Source: Bacteroidota bacterium
GTDB taxonomy: Bacteria; Bacteroidota; Bacteroidia; Chitinophagales; Chitinophagaceae
DNA: 64,000 bases
Direction of reading: 5' to 3'
NCBI GenBank assembly: GCA_023433345.1
Contig: JAEZDA010000086.1
Coordinates: forward strand, 34,814 to 98,813
Part shown: positions 38,873 to 47,954 of the stretch, one piece after another
How the letters are laid out: each line of letters opens with the position of its first letter
Position numbering within the stretch: position 1 is the stretch's first letter
Translations under genes and position numbers: made by a program
The notes under the pieces: model-generated
The model's database searches: none
What the model was told of the DNA's origin: nothing
The model's input: only the letters and a program-made list of their open reading frames with translations

Positions 38873-39565
38873 TTATAACCGTCCGTCGTCAGCAAAACTG
38901 TAGTACCCTTCTTCCGAAACTATAATGTGATCGAGGATCCGGATATCAAAATAAGATGCGGCGTTTTTTAACTTATGGGTTAGGTTTTCATCTGCCTGGC
39001 TCGGACGAAGGCTTCCTGAAGGATGATTGTGTGAAAGTATCAATGAGGTAGAGTTTGTTTCTAATGCTTTTTTTAAGATTAGCCTGGGGTCAGCAACTGT
39101 TCCGGTAATGCCGCCCCTGCTTACTATTTCAAAATGCTTGACGCGGTTGGCCTGGTTGAGGAACATCACAGCAAATACCTCATATGGCAGATCTTTTAAT
39201 ACAGGCTTTAAATAACCGGCCATATCAGCGCTGCACCTTATAATGGTTTTTTCGCCCGGTTTCGCAGCATCCCTGCGCCGGCCAAGCTCCATCGCTGCGG
39301 CAATTGTAACTGCTTTGGCAGACCCAACCCCATAGATTCGCTGGAGGTCGTGTAAGGATAATTTTCCGAGTTCAGAAAGATTATTATCGCACAGATCGAG
39401 AACCTCACGGGCAATGTCCAGGGAAGATTTGCACTTTGTTCCATGATTAAGTAATACAGCCACCAGTTCCACATCCGATAATGAGGATGAGCCTTTAATC
39501 AGCATTTTTTCACGCGGCCTTTCCTCCGGGAGCCGGTTCTTAAGTGAATTTGAACGATTTTCCAT
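38873..39565 (-). CDS. radC: RadC-family JAB/MPN-domain protein
   Basis: 230 residues. The N-terminal helix-hairpin-helix segment (LHDLQRIYGVGSAKAVTI) is followed by the MPN domain with the JAMM metal motif, SHNHPSG then SQAD (H-x-H ... S-x-x-D), and an upstream Glu. The name RadC is historical: the E. coli radiation phenotype was traced to another gene, and the biochemical role is open (a metalloprotease- or nuclease-like fold). It is divergent from prs, with 74 bp between them. Confidence 0.92.
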   Translation of the reverse strand: MENRSNSLKNRLPEERPREKMLIKGSSSLSDVELVAVLLNHGTKCKSSLDIAREVLDLCDNNLSELGKLSLHDLQRIYGVGSAKAVTIAAAMELGRRRDAAKPGEKTIIRCSADMAGYLKPVLKDLPYEVFAVMFLNQANRVKHFEIVSRGGITGTVADPRLILKKALETNSTSLILSHNHPSGSLRPSQADENLTHKLKNAASYFDIRILDHIIVSEEGYYSFADDGRL

Positions 39566-39594
39566 AATTGCAGGTTACCTAAAATAATCTGCTG

Positions 39595-39602
39595 TATTTT
39601 CG
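39595..39602 (+). promoter_or_regulatory. Putative -7 element (TATTTTCG) of prs
   Basis: One mismatch to TAnnTTTG, 37 bp before the prs ATG, in the short radC-prs divergent gap. Confidence 0.4.
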
Positions 39603-39639
39603 CAAAACTTTTCTACATAAACCGCCAACAAACATTTAC

Positions 39640-40593
39640 ATGGATTCTAACGCTAAGATTTTTTCGGGTACAGGTTCTCAATACCTCGCCGAAAAGATCG
39701 CAAGGAAATTTGGTGAGCCATTAGGTAAGATAAATATTCAAAGGTTCAGCGACGGGGAGATAGGAGTAATGTTTGAAGAGAGTATTCGCGGGCGATTTGT
39801 GTTTCTTGTGCAAAGTACATTCGCTCCATCCGACAACCTAATGGAGCTTCTGCTGATGATCGACGCGGCAAAACGCGCCTCTGCTGATAAAGTGATCGCC
39901 GTTATTCCATATTACGGATTTGCCCGTCAAGACAGGAAAGACAAGCCCCGCGTGGCAATAGGGTCTAAGTTGGTTGCAAACATGCTGGTTGCTGCCGGTG
40001 CAGACCGTGTAATAACGATGGATCTCCACGCACCTCAGATACAAGGTTATTTTGATATTCCTGTTGATCATCTGGATTCATCCGCGGTGTTTATCCCGTA
40101 TATAGAAAATCTCAGGCTCGAGAACCTTACTTTCGCGGCACCTGATGTGGGTTCCGCTAACCGGATACGTGAAATCGCTGCGTATTTTGAAGTGGAAATG
40201 GTGATCTGCGACAAACATCGGAAGCGTGCGAATGAAATTGCCAGCATGGTGGTTATCGGAGATGTAACAGACAGGGATGTGGTGATCATCGATGATATCT
40301 GCGATACGGGCGGCACGCTTTCTAAATCAGCCGCGCTACTGCTGGAAAAAGGTGCGAGGAGCGTAAGAGCGCTTTGTACCCACCCCGTGCTTAGCGGTAA
40401 TGCATACCATAATATTGAGAACAGTGTGCTGGAGGAACTCGTAGTGTGTGATACAATCCCGCTGCGCCAATCTTCAGAAAAAATAAAGGTGGTTTCCACT
40501 GATGAACTTTTTGCCGTTACAATTCGGAATGCTTATGAGAACAAGAGCATAAACAGCCTCTTTATGAAGAGTAGGAAAAGGAGGAGTTTATAG
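39640..40593 (+). CDS. prs: Ribose-phosphate pyrophosphokinase
   Basis: Makes PRPP from ribose 5-phosphate and ATP for nucleotide, His and Trp synthesis. 317 residues. Seen: RFSDGEIGV, the ATP/flexible loop PYYGFARQDRKDKPR, DLHAPQIQGYF, and the PRPP-binding loop IIDDICDTGGTLSKSA. The class I tail NKSINSLF is followed by an extra KSRKRRSL, and the TAG stop lies inside a repeat copy (40585-40620), so the last residues may be recent. It is followed by rplY after 408 bp, a pairing that is common in the phylum. Confidence 0.95.
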   Translation: MDSNAKIFSGTGSQYLAEKIARKFGEPLGKINIQRFSDGEIGVMFEESIRGRFVFLVQSTFAPSDNLMELLLMIDAAKRASADKVIAVIPYYGFARQDRKDKPRVAIGSKLVANMLVAAGADRVITMDLHAPQIQGYFDIPVDHLDSSAVFIPYIENLRLENLTFAAPDVGSANRIREIAAYFEVEMVICDKHRKRANEIASMVVIGDVTDRDVVIIDDICDTGGTLSKSAALLLEKGARSVRALCTHPVLSGNAYHNIENSVLEELVVCDTIPLRQSSEKIKVVSTDELFAVTIRNAYENKSINSLFMKSRKRRSL

Positions 40594-40620
40594 TTTGTAG
40601 TTGGTAGTTTGTAGTTCTTG
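40585..40620 (+). repeat. Intergenic TAGTT/GTAGT-rich repeat, copy C
   Basis: AGTTTATAGTTTGTAGTTGG followed by TAGTTTGTAGTTCTTG; direct copy of the element at 38665. It overlaps the last codons and the stop of prs. Confidence 0.6.
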
Positions 40621-41001
40621 CACGAATATCCAGATAGGCCGCAAAAGGTTTCCTGTCCTGCGTTTTGCAAATTTCTTTGATTTCATTCATAAAAAATTGG
40701 GCAATTTTCCCCGGCATTTAAATGTATACAAGCCCGAATCTATCCCCTTTATGGTACTTTTTCCGGGGAATACAGCCATCAAAACCACAGAGAAATGGCA
40801 CTTCCCTGTGCGCTAATCTTCGGCCACAGTAGCTTTTGCGCTCTATGAGGATAATCGAATTGTAGTTTTTAACAATTTCCCGGCTGAGAAAAATTGCTCG
40901 TTTTCGGGGATAAATGATTTTAGATTTCTAACGCGCAAGTCGCAAATCTCTGCTAAATCCGGCTGAAAACCCTTATCTTCGCGCCTCATAAAAATTTTAA
41001 C
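40594..41001. other. prs-rplY intergenic region
   Basis: 408 bp. The left end is repeat copy C; the right end holds the rplY promoter-like box at 40974-40981. The frames in between (71 and 78 codons) have no family features or credible starts, and I see no hairpin terminator after prs. Confidence 0.6.
40974..40981 (+). promoter_or_regulatory. Putative -7 element (TATCTTCG) of rplY
   Basis: One mismatch to TAnnTTTG, 20 bp upstream of the rplY ATG and followed by CGCC as in several other promoters of the window. Confidence 0.45.
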
Positions 41002-41631
41002 ATGAAAACGATTACAATCGAAGGACAATTGAGGACCGAAAGCGGAAAAAAAGCCACCCGCCAACTTCGCTCTCAACAACTGGTGCCAGGTGTAATTTAC
41101 GGTGGTGAAAAAGAGATCAATTTTGCTGCTCCGGCCGCTGCTTTTAAGCCAATTGTTTACACTTCTGAATTTATGGCTTGTGAAGTGACGGTAGAAGGCA
41201 AATCATACCGTTGCATTCTTAAAGATCTTCAATTCGACAAGGTTTCAGACGTACTAACTCACGTTGATTTTCTTGAATTGGTTGAAGATAAAAAAGTGAT
41301 CGCATCACTCCCGATCAAATTTACAGGTGCTCCGGCAGGTGTAAAGGCGGGCGGTAAGCTTGTAACCAAAATGAAATCTCTGAAAGTAAAAACGCTTCCA
41401 AAATACCTTGCAGAGCATATTGAGGTTGATCTTACAGAACTACAGTTGAATGAGAATGTTCGTGTGCAGGATGTAAAAGCAGATAATATGGAAATTCTGA
41501 ATTCGCCAAGAATTCCCATCGCTTCAATTACCATGACGCGCCAGTTGAAGCAGGAAGAAGCTGCCGCTGCAGCGCCTGCAAAAGGAGCAGCACCTGCCAA
41601 GGCAGCAGCACCCGCAGCAGAGAAGAAATAA
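41002..41631 (+). CDS. rplY: 50S ribosomal protein L25, Ctc/TL5 type
   Basis: Binds 5S rRNA in the large subunit. 209 residues, the long (Ctc/TL5) form: an N-terminal L25 beta-barrel (GQLRTESGKKATRQLRSQQLVPGVIYGG), the C-terminal TL5 domain (LPIKFTGAPAGVKAGGKL, VDLTELQLNENVRVQDV), and an Ala/Pro/Lys tail (AAAAPAKGAAPAKAAAP) that is low complexity. Followed by a strong terminator, so it is transcribed as a single gene or with prs. Confidence 0.95.
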   Translation: MKTITIEGQLRTESGKKATRQLRSQQLVPGVIYGGEKEINFAAPAAAFKPIVYTSEFMACEVTVEGKSYRCILKDLQFDKVSDVLTHVDFLELVEDKKVIASLPIKFTGAPAGVKAGGKLVTKMKSLKVKTLPKYLAEHIEVDLTELQLNENVRVQDVKADNMEILNSPRIPIASITMTRQLKQEEAAAAAPAKGAAPAKAAAPAAEKK

Positions 41632-41656
41632 ATTACTTCACATCGAAATATTTAAG

Positions 41657-41682
41657 TGCCCTTCAACAGAAGGGCATTTTTA
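41657..41682 (+). terminator. Terminator of rplY
   Basis: Stem TGCCCTT (41657-41663) with AAGGGCA (41670-41676), loop CAACAG, then a T run. Confidence 0.85.
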
Positions 41683-41734
41683 TTTCCTGCAGGTGGTGAA
41701 GAGAAAATGCAGGAAAGTTTGACCGCTGAATGCC

Positions 41735-41742
41735 TACCTTTG
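41735..41742 (+). promoter_or_regulatory. Putative -7 element (TACCTTTG) of yidC
   Basis: Exact match to TAnnTTTG, 25 bp before the yidC ATG and after the rplY terminator. A TTTG at 41718-41721 is only 13 bp upstream, closer than the usual 19-20. Confidence 0.6.
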
Positions 41743-41767
41743 CACCCTCAAAAAAATTTGATTTTTC

Positions 41768-43618
41768 ATGGGAATGGATCGGAATACGATAATTGGTTTT
41801 GCACTTATAGGAGCCTTGCTGATCGGAATGTTTATTATAAACAGCAAAAGCCGGCTGGCATATGAAGCTGAAAAAGCGAGGATCGCCGATTCAATTGAAA
41901 GGTCGAAGCCGCGAATTGATCCGGCCCTGGCGCTTGCAGATTCGTTAAGAGCAGATTCTATGAAGAGGGTTGCCGGTGCGCAAACGGCATTACAAGGTTT
42001 GGGTAATGAAGAAAAGACCCTGCTTGAAAATGAGCTGATGAAAGTGCAGTTCACCAATAAAGGCGCACAGCCGGTAATGGTTGAACTAAAGAAGTTTAAA
42101 AAGCTTGATGGCAAACCGGTATTTCTTCAAACAGGCAATTTTAATAAATTATCCTATTCCTTTAATTCCGGAAACAACCAAACTGCTGAATCAGGTAATG
42201 TATTCTTCAACATGGAACCGGTGAGAAGAGGGCCAGATAATTCCCAGGTTCTTACCTATAGCATTGGAGATTCAACAGGAAGAAAGATATCACACACTTA
42301 TACACTTCGGGCCGATGACTACAGGGTTGACCTCGACATTACAGTTAATGGCTCTGGCTTTTTTTCTCAAAACGAAATGAACCTGCTGTGGCAAACTGAG
42401 GCACCGCAGATAGAACAGGATTTTTCTTATGAGGCAACACAAACCCATGTTTGCTATTTTGAAGATGGCGATTACGACTTCGAATACATCGGCACATCCG
42501 GCGATAACGTTGATTTTGGCAAGCCGGTAAACTGGATCGCGTTGAAGCAGCAGTTTTTCGCTTCGGCACTTATAGCAAAAAGTAAATTCAAAAATGCCAA
42601 AACGGAATGGAAAGTTCCTGCTGACACTAACCAGCATTACATAGCCCGCATGACAACCCATGCCAAAGCTGATGTAGGTGGAACAGGTACTCTTGCACTG
42701 CAGCTTTTTTATGGACCGAGTGATTACAAAGTGCTGAAGTCTTATAACAACGAGATGGAAAATATCGTGCCCTATGGCAGCGGCGTTTTCGCATTCGTAA
42801 AATATATAAACCGCCATATCCTGCTTCCTGTTTTCGATTTCTTCCAAAAGCACATTGCAAGCATGGGTATCGTTATCTTATTGCTTACACTTTTTATACG
42901 GTTGATAACCTCTCCTATATTGTACAAGAGTTATCTCAGCAGTGCAAAAATGAAAGCGTTGAAACCTGAGGTTGATGCTCTGCGCGCGAAATTCACCGAT
43001 CCGAAAACAAAGGTTATGGATCAGCAGGCTTTTGGCATGGAACAAATGAAGCTTTGGCGAAGCGCGGGAGTGAACCCGCTCGGAGGCTGTCTGCCGGCCC
43101 TTTTGCAGATCCCTATCTTTATGTCGCTTTATTATTTCTTCCAGTCTAATATCGACTTGAGGGGAAAGAATTTTCTTTGGGCGAACGATCTGGCGGCTTA
43201 CGATTCAATTGCGAGCCTACCGTTTTCCATCCCTTTTTACGGCGACCACGTAAGTTTGTTTACGCTAACCGCCGTTATTACAAGTCTTGTGATTTCCGTT
43301 TACAGCATGAACCAGATGCAGGATAACAGCAATCCCATGATGAAGTACATGCCGTACATTTTTCCGATCCTGCTTTTGGGAATATTCAACAACCTCCCCG
43401 CGGCGTTAACGTGGTACTACACGGTATCTAACACAATCACCCTCATTCTCCAGGTTGTAATTCAGAAGTATATCATCAACCATGATAAAATTCTGCTGCA
43501 GATAAACGAGAATATGAAAAAGCCCGCAAAGAAAAGCAAGCTTGCTGAACGAATCCAGGCAATGCAGGAACAACAGCAAAAATTACAGGAGATGAAAAAT
43601 CGCGGCAACAAGAAATAA
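41768..43618 (+). CDS. yidC: Membrane protein insertase YidC
   Basis: Inserts inner-membrane proteins with or without SecYEG. 616 residues. The first membrane helix is at about 8-25 (IIGFALIGALLIGMFII), followed by a large periplasmic beta domain (to about 350) and the Oxa1-type core with about five helices (GIVILLLTLFIRLITSPILY, GVNPLGGCLPALLQIPIFMSLYYF). The basic Gln/Lys-rich tail (KPAKKSKLAERI) can touch ribosomes. In many Bacteroidota pyrG lies upstream; here it is rplY. Confidence 0.95.
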   Translation: MGMDRNTIIGFALIGALLIGMFIINSKSRLAYEAEKARIADSIERSKPRIDPALALADSLRADSMKRVAGAQTALQGLGNEEKTLLENELMKVQFTNKGAQPVMVELKKFKKLDGKPVFLQTGNFNKLSYSFNSGNNQTAESGNVFFNMEPVRRGPDNSQVLTYSIGDSTGRKISHTYTLRADDYRVDLDITVNGSGFFSQNEMNLLWQTEAPQIEQDFSYEATQTHVCYFEDGDYDFEYIGTSGDNVDFGKPVNWIALKQQFFASALIAKSKFKNAKTEWKVPADTNQHYIARMTTHAKADVGGTGTLALQLFYGPSDYKVLKSYNNEMENIVPYGSGVFAFVKYINRHILLPVFDFFQKHIASMGIVILLLTLFIRLITSPILYKSYLSSAKMKALKPEVDALRAKFTDPKTKVMDQQAFGMEQMKLWRSAGVNPLGGCLPALLQIPIFMSLYYFFQSNIDLRGKNFLWANDLAAYDSIASLPFSIPFYGDHVSLFTLTAVITSLVISVYSMNQMQDNSNPMMKYMPYIFPILLLGIFNNLPAALTWYYTVSNTITLILQVVIQKYIINHDKILLQINENMKKPAKKSKLAERIQAMQEQQQKLQEMKNRGNKK

Positions 43619-43739
43619 CCTTTAATGCATACGCTAACGGTAAAGCACACACGAACTAGTATTTCCGTTGCCCTGAGATATGATGGTTGCTAACTGCAGA
43701 GGATAAACGAAGTTGATTGAGGTTTTTAAAAGTCAGCCG

Positions 43740-44420
43740 ATGATGCCAACGATACAAACAGTTGTTCTTTCCTGCGTCGGATTGCTCTCATCATTAATGT
43801 CCACAAGCCAGAAGTTGCTCATCGATGGCTCTGTAACCTACAATGTTTCTGTGATCGCCATAAATCGCCCGGTTCCGGCAGGTTTGGAAGGAGCGACTCT
43901 TACAGTTCTTCTTAAACCATTTGAGAGCCGCACTGAATTGAAAACCAGGGTTGGTACCGAAACTACCTTCTACGACAACAGGAAAGGGAAAGGAGCCATT
44001 TTGAAGGAATTTAGCGGTCAGAAGCTGATGATCACATTAAACCCAGGAAATTGGCAACACAAAAACCATGTGTTCAGCAACCTTCGGTTTACTCCCGAAT
44101 CCCGTGACTCAGTGATTTCCGGACAGTATGTAAGAAGTGCATCCGCAATACTTCGAGGTGGAGACAGGATGTTCGTGTTCTATGCGCCGGATATTCGTTT
44201 GCAAAACCTTCATTATAGTTATGCACTCCCACAACTTGACGGACTTCCGGTGCTGTTCGAAATTGAATCAGCCGGCGTCATTTTCACTTATATTCTCACG
44301 CAGCTGTCATTCGATCCCCTGCCAACGTCGAAATTTATAATTCCTCAAAATGGTTTTAGAATAATGACTTATGAGGAGACCAGGGAATTGAATGAAGAAA
44401 AGGAACTAAACAAAAGGTGA
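43740..44420 (+). CDS. Secreted or periplasmic protein of unknown function
   Basis: About 226 residues from ATG 43740 (a second ATG is the next codon). The start is a likely signal peptide (TIQTVVLSCVGLLSSLMS). The mature part is beta-rich (KLLIDGSVTYNVSVIAIN, LLKPFESRTELKTRVGTETTFYDN), similar in style to the GLPGLI-type secreted proteins of the phylum, but I cannot assign it. The C-terminus is charged (ETRELNEEKELNKR). A frame extension from TTG 43713 is less likely. Convergent with the next gene. Confidence 0.65.
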   Translation: MMPTIQTVVLSCVGLLSSLMSTSQKLLIDGSVTYNVSVIAINRPVPAGLEGATLTVLLKPFESRTELKTRVGTETTFYDNRKGKGAILKEFSGQKLMITLNPGNWQHKNHVFSNLRFTPESRDSVISGQYVRSASAILRGGDRMFVFYAPDIRLQNLHYSYALPQLDGLPVLFEIESAGVIFTYILTQLSFDPLPTSKFIIPQNGFRIMTYEETRELNEEKELNKR

Positions 44421-44468
44421 ATTGAAGAAAGTAGTGCTTTAGCCGCCAATTAAAAATTGCGGAATGGA

Positions 44469-44819
44469 TCAGGGAGTTTGGATGACCAACTTCATACCGG
44501 TATACCCAGGCTTAATTTCACTCACAACAACTTTTTGCTTGTAAGGCACAATGTAAACGGAATTGCCTTTTTGGTAGGTAACCAGGCTTGTGGAGGTGAT
44601 ACCAGAAGTGGTTTGCTTTGGTGGTGAAACCGTAAGACTTCCGGTATATTTAAGGCCAGCCCTAAGATTTGCAGGGAGATTTTTCTTAAAAGATGGTGCA
44701 GTCGCTACATTCAGCGTTACCTTGTTCTTTTTCTTTCCAATTCCCCGATCAGCGAATGATGAGTACATGCTACCGCCAAGGATAGTGCAAAGGAGCAATA
44801 TTTTGGCGTATTTGAGCAT
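44469..44819 (-). CDS. Small secreted protein of unknown function
   Basis: 116 residues. A signal peptide (MLKYAKILLLCTILGGSMYSSFA) is followed by a basic stretch (RGIGKKKNKVTLNV) and a Ser/Thr-rich beta-like domain (SPPKQTTSGITSTSL) ending KLVIQTP. No family recognised. It is convergent with the preceding unknown. An imperfect hairpin CCGCCAATT/AATTGCGG lies between the two (about 44444-44462) but lacks a clear T run. Confidence 0.65.
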   Translation of the reverse strand: MLKYAKILLLCTILGGSMYSSFADRGIGKKKNKVTLNVATAPSFKKNLPANLRAGLKYTGSLTVSPPKQTTSGITSTSLVTYQKGNSVYIVPYKQKVVVSEIKPGYTGMKLVIQTP

Positions 44820-44977
44820 GATTTGTTAAAATTTCAGTACAAATATAATATTTATTAATCGTTAAAATTATGCCATTCATCATTTTTTTTGCATTCTTTT
44901 TAGATACAGTGTGAATTGTGGATAAGTTAACCAAATGTGTCAGTTTTTGTGGCTAAATTAGATATAAGCTAAGCACC

Positions 44978-46393
44978 ATGGATAAATACCCATTCAGACA
45001 GGATAAGGAAGAGTTGAAAGAGCTTCTTCGCAATTTCACAAATTTAAAGAACGGCCGCAGCCATAGTTTTATTGAGGAGGATGGCTTTGAACGCATAATC
45101 GATTATTTCGACGAAAAAGAGCAGTTTGCCCAGGCTTTCGAAGCAGCCGAGCTTGCCGTTGAACAATTTCCTTTTTCCTCCCAGTTACTTCTCAAAAAAG
45201 CCGGTATTTTACTTACGCTTCGCCGCTATGAAGATGCCTTACTGGTTCTGGACAAATCCAACATCCTGGATAACAGCGATATAAACCTGTATATACTTCA
45301 AACCGATGCATTCCTGGCTCTTGATATGCAACAAAGGGCTGCGGGGCTTCTTGAAGAAGCCATCCAGAAGTTTGAAGGTGAGGAGAGAATAGACCTCCTG
45401 TTTGAGCTGGCGGATGTGTATGACGATTACGAAAATTTTGAAAAGGTTTTCGATTGTCTTAAAATAATTCTCGAGCAAGACCCTACAAATGAAGAAGCCT
45501 TGTATAAGATCTGTTTTTGGACGGATTTTACGGGAAGAAATGAGGAGGGAATCAGGATCCATAAGGCAATAATAGATGAACATCCATACAACGAACTCGC
45601 CTGGTTCAATCTTGGAGCTGCTTACCAGGGCCTGAAACTGTATGAAAAAGCCGTCGATGCATATCTCTACGCGGTAGCTATTAATGAGAAATTCGACTAT
45701 GCTTACCGTAACATGGGCGATGCTTATATCCGACTGAGAAACTTCAAGGATGCCATTGATGTTTTGGAGAAAGTGCTCGAGCTCACGCGGCCGGAAGCAG
45801 TCATCTACGAGGCCATCGGTCATTGTTATGATAAGCAGGACAACTTCGCGCAGGCCCGTTTCAATTATAAAAAGGCCAGCCATTTAAGCCCCGAAGAAGC
45901 AAGCCTGCACTTTAAGGTTGCCAGTACATACATGAACGAACGGAATTGGAAAACGGCGATCAAGACCATAGATAATGCGATAAAATTAAACAAACTGCAA
46001 CCGGAATACAACCTTGCAAAGGGCCGGTGTTTTCTTGAACTCGGGAATATTGAAGAAGCGATCGCCCAATTCGGTCATGTAGTTCGTATGCGCCCCCGGA
46101 ATATAAATGGCTGGGTGGAATTGCTCAAAACCTTTCATCTTGCCGGTATGCACCAGGATGGATTGGAATACGCCGGTTTTGCTTATGAACAAACGGAAGG
46201 AAAGCCTATTTTCCGCTATTATCTCAGCATGTTCCTTTTCGAAACCGGAAAAGCAAAGGAAGGACTTGCTCAACTGGAGAGTGCTATACAACTCAGTCCG
46301 AAACAGGTAAAAAAGTTCATAGAGATCAACCCGTCAATTCTTCAACACCCACAGGTGGTCGACCTGCTTGCCCGGTATAAAAAGAAGAAGTAA
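44978..46393 (+). CDS. Tetratricopeptide-repeat protein
   Basis: 471 residues without signal or membrane segments, so cytoplasmic. About ten TPR units run through the whole protein (for example NELAWFNLGAAYQGLKLYEKAVDAYLYAVAIN, FDYAYRNMGDAYIRLRNFKDA), a scaffold for protein contacts. It lies 68 bp before the ComA-like gene, with a promoter-like box in between. I recall TPR genes near the comA-aroE pair in other Bacteroidota, but that is memory and not checked. Partner unknown. Confidence 0.85.
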   Translation: MDKYPFRQDKEELKELLRNFTNLKNGRSHSFIEEDGFERIIDYFDEKEQFAQAFEAAELAVEQFPFSSQLLLKKAGILLTLRRYEDALLVLDKSNILDNSDINLYILQTDAFLALDMQQRAAGLLEEAIQKFEGEERIDLLFELADVYDDYENFEKVFDCLKIILEQDPTNEEALYKICFWTDFTGRNEEGIRIHKAIIDEHPYNELAWFNLGAAYQGLKLYEKAVDAYLYAVAINEKFDYAYRNMGDAYIRLRNFKDAIDVLEKVLELTRPEAVIYEAIGHCYDKQDNFAQARFNYKKASHLSPEEASLHFKVASTYMNERNWKTAIKTIDNAIKLNKLQPEYNLAKGRCFLELGNIEEAIAQFGHVVRMRPRNINGWVELLKTFHLAGMHQDGLEYAGFAYEQTEGKPIFRYYLSMFLFETGKAKEGLAQLESAIQLSPKQVKKFIEINPSILQHPQVVDLLARYKKKK

Positions 46394-46428
46394 GGATTTC
46401 TGCAAAAGCGTTTTCGCTTTCCAATCAA

Positions 46429-46436
46429 TATCTTTG
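46429..46436 (+). promoter_or_regulatory. Putative -7 element (TATCTTTG) of the comA-aroE pair
   Basis: Exact TAnnTTTG match, followed by CGCC, 25 bp before the comA-like ATG. Confidence 0.6.
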
Positions 46437-46461
46437 CGCCAATTTTAACGGCTTACGAAGT

Positions 46462-47229
46462 ATGAATTTCAATTTAAGTCAGATACCTGAGCGCAGGCAG
46501 AAGCCGCGTGAAACGGGCATTACGATGGTCATGGATAAGGGCCTGAGCCTTCAGGAGGTGGAGAATTTCCTTAGCGTTGCGGGTCCGCATGTTGATGTAG
46601 TTAAGCTCGGTTTTGGAACGAGTTATGTTACTCCCAAGCTTCGTGAAAAGCTTGAATTATACCGGGAGAACGATATCCCCGTCTATTTTGGAGGAACGTT
46701 ATTTGAGGCCTTTTTGATAAGGAACCAGTTTGATGATTACATCAGTGTTTGCAAAGATTTTGGCGTGAGTTACATGGAGGTGAGTGATGGATCGATCACA
46801 ATTCCTCATGCAGAAAAATGCGGTTACATCGAAAAGCTCACCAAACACGGTATTGTACTGAGCGAGGTAGGAAGCAAGGACGCGGCCCACATTATGCCGC
46901 CGTATAAATGGATCGAGCTGATGAAAGCCGAACTGGAAGCGGGCTCCAGCTATGTGATAGCTGAAGCGAGGGAGGCAGGAAACGTTGGTATTTACAGGGG
47001 TTCCGGAGAGGTGCGTGAAGGTCTCGTGCAGGAAATTTTGACACAGATCCCGGAAGGGAAGATTTTATGGGAAGCGCCCCAAAAGGCACAACAGTTGTAC
47101 TTCCTGGAATTGATTGGCTGTAATGTGAACCTTGGTAATATTGCGCCCAATGAAGTAATTCCCCTGGAAGCAATGAGGATCGGGCTTCGCGGCGATACCT
47201 TTAATTTATACCTTAACAAGGAGGCATGA
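46462..47229 (+). CDS. Phosphosulfolactate synthase (ComA-like)
   Basis: 255-residue TIM-barrel protein of the ComA family, which adds sulfite to phosphoenolpyruvate to make (2R)-phosphosulfolactate, the first step to coenzyme M in methanogens. Family motifs seen: DKGLSLQEVENFL, VDVVKLGFGTSYV, VYFGGTLFEAFL, YMEVSDGSI, EAREAGNVGIYRG and WEAPQKAQQ. In bacteria the product is used for sulfolactate or other sulfonates. Bacteroidota make sulfonolipids from cysteate, so a link is thinkable but not shown. It overlaps aroE by 4 bp (ATGA), a tight coupling. Confidence 0.88.
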   Translation: MNFNLSQIPERRQKPRETGITMVMDKGLSLQEVENFLSVAGPHVDVVKLGFGTSYVTPKLREKLELYRENDIPVYFGGTLFEAFLIRNQFDDYISVCKDFGVSYMEVSDGSITIPHAEKCGYIEKLTKHGIVLSEVGSKDAAHIMPPYKWIELMKAELEAGSSYVIAEAREAGNVGIYRGSGEVREGLVQEILTQIPEGKILWEAPQKAQQLYFLELIGCNVNLGNIAPNEVIPLEAMRIGLRGDTFNLYLNKEA

Positions 47230-47954
47230 GAGTTTACGGACTGATCGGAAAATCACTGGATCATTCCTTCTCAAAAAAATATTTCGATAAAAGGTTTTTG
47301 CAGGATGGATCCGGGAGAGATTTTAAACTTTTTCCCCTGGAGAACATTCAACAATTTTCTTCTCTCATAAATGGCAATCCATTGTTGAAAGGCCTTGCTG
47401 TTACTATCCCCTATAAAGAATCGGTTTTGCCCTTCCTTGATGAACTTCACGAATCTGCTTTACTAACGGGGGCGGTTAACTGCATTTCCGTAGGCGAACA
47501 ACTAATTGGTTATAATACCGACGTAACAGGTTTTGAAGAATCTCTCAAACCGTTGTTGGAAGCGCATCACACAGGAGCGCTGATATTTGGAACCGGAGGC
47601 TCGTCGAAGGCTGTGAGGTTTGTTTGTGATAAGCTCAGCCTGCCGTTTATATTGGTAAGCAGAGACCCCGCAAAAGGAATTTCTTATAGTTCGCTGAATG
47701 AAACAACCATCAGCAGATACCCGGTATTGATCAACTGCACGCCGGTTGGTATGTTCCCCAAAGTTGAAGAAAGGCTTCCCATTCCTTATAACCATTTGAC
47801 AGGCAAAAACCTTTTGTTCGACCTCATTTACAACCCTGCCGAAACCATGTTTTTGGAAGAAGGGAGGAAAAGAGGTGCTAAAACTGGAAACGGGTTGAAA
47901 ATGCTCATGATACAGGCTGAAGCCAATCTAGCTATTTGGGAAAGCATCGCCTAA
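47226..47954 (+). CDS. aroE: Shikimate dehydrogenase
   Basis: Reduces 3-dehydroshikimate to shikimate with NADPH in aromatic amino acid synthesis. 242 residues, short compared with about 270 in E. coli. Catalytic Lys64 (IPYKE) and Asp99 (YNTDVTGF), NADP-loop GTGGSSKAV and INCTPVGM are all present. The start ATG overlaps the comA-like stop. The 3' end overlaps the convergent rdgB by 4 bp. Confidence 0.93.
   Translation: MRVYGLIGKSLDHSFSKKYFDKRFLQDGSGRDFKLFPLENIQQFSSLINGNPLLKGLAVTIPYKESVLPFLDELHESALLTGAVNCISVGEQLIGYNTDVTGFEESLKPLLEAHHTGALIFGTGGSSKAVRFVCDKLSLPFILVSRDPAKGISYSSLNETTISRYPVLINCTPVGMFPKVEERLPIPYNHLTGKNLLFDLIYNPAETMFLEEGRKRGAKTGNGLKMLMIQAEANLAIWESIA

Noticed and set aside
40601..40816. 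71-codon plus-strand frame between prs and rplY
   Set aside because: It begins inside repeat copy C and shows no protein-like composition or family motif.
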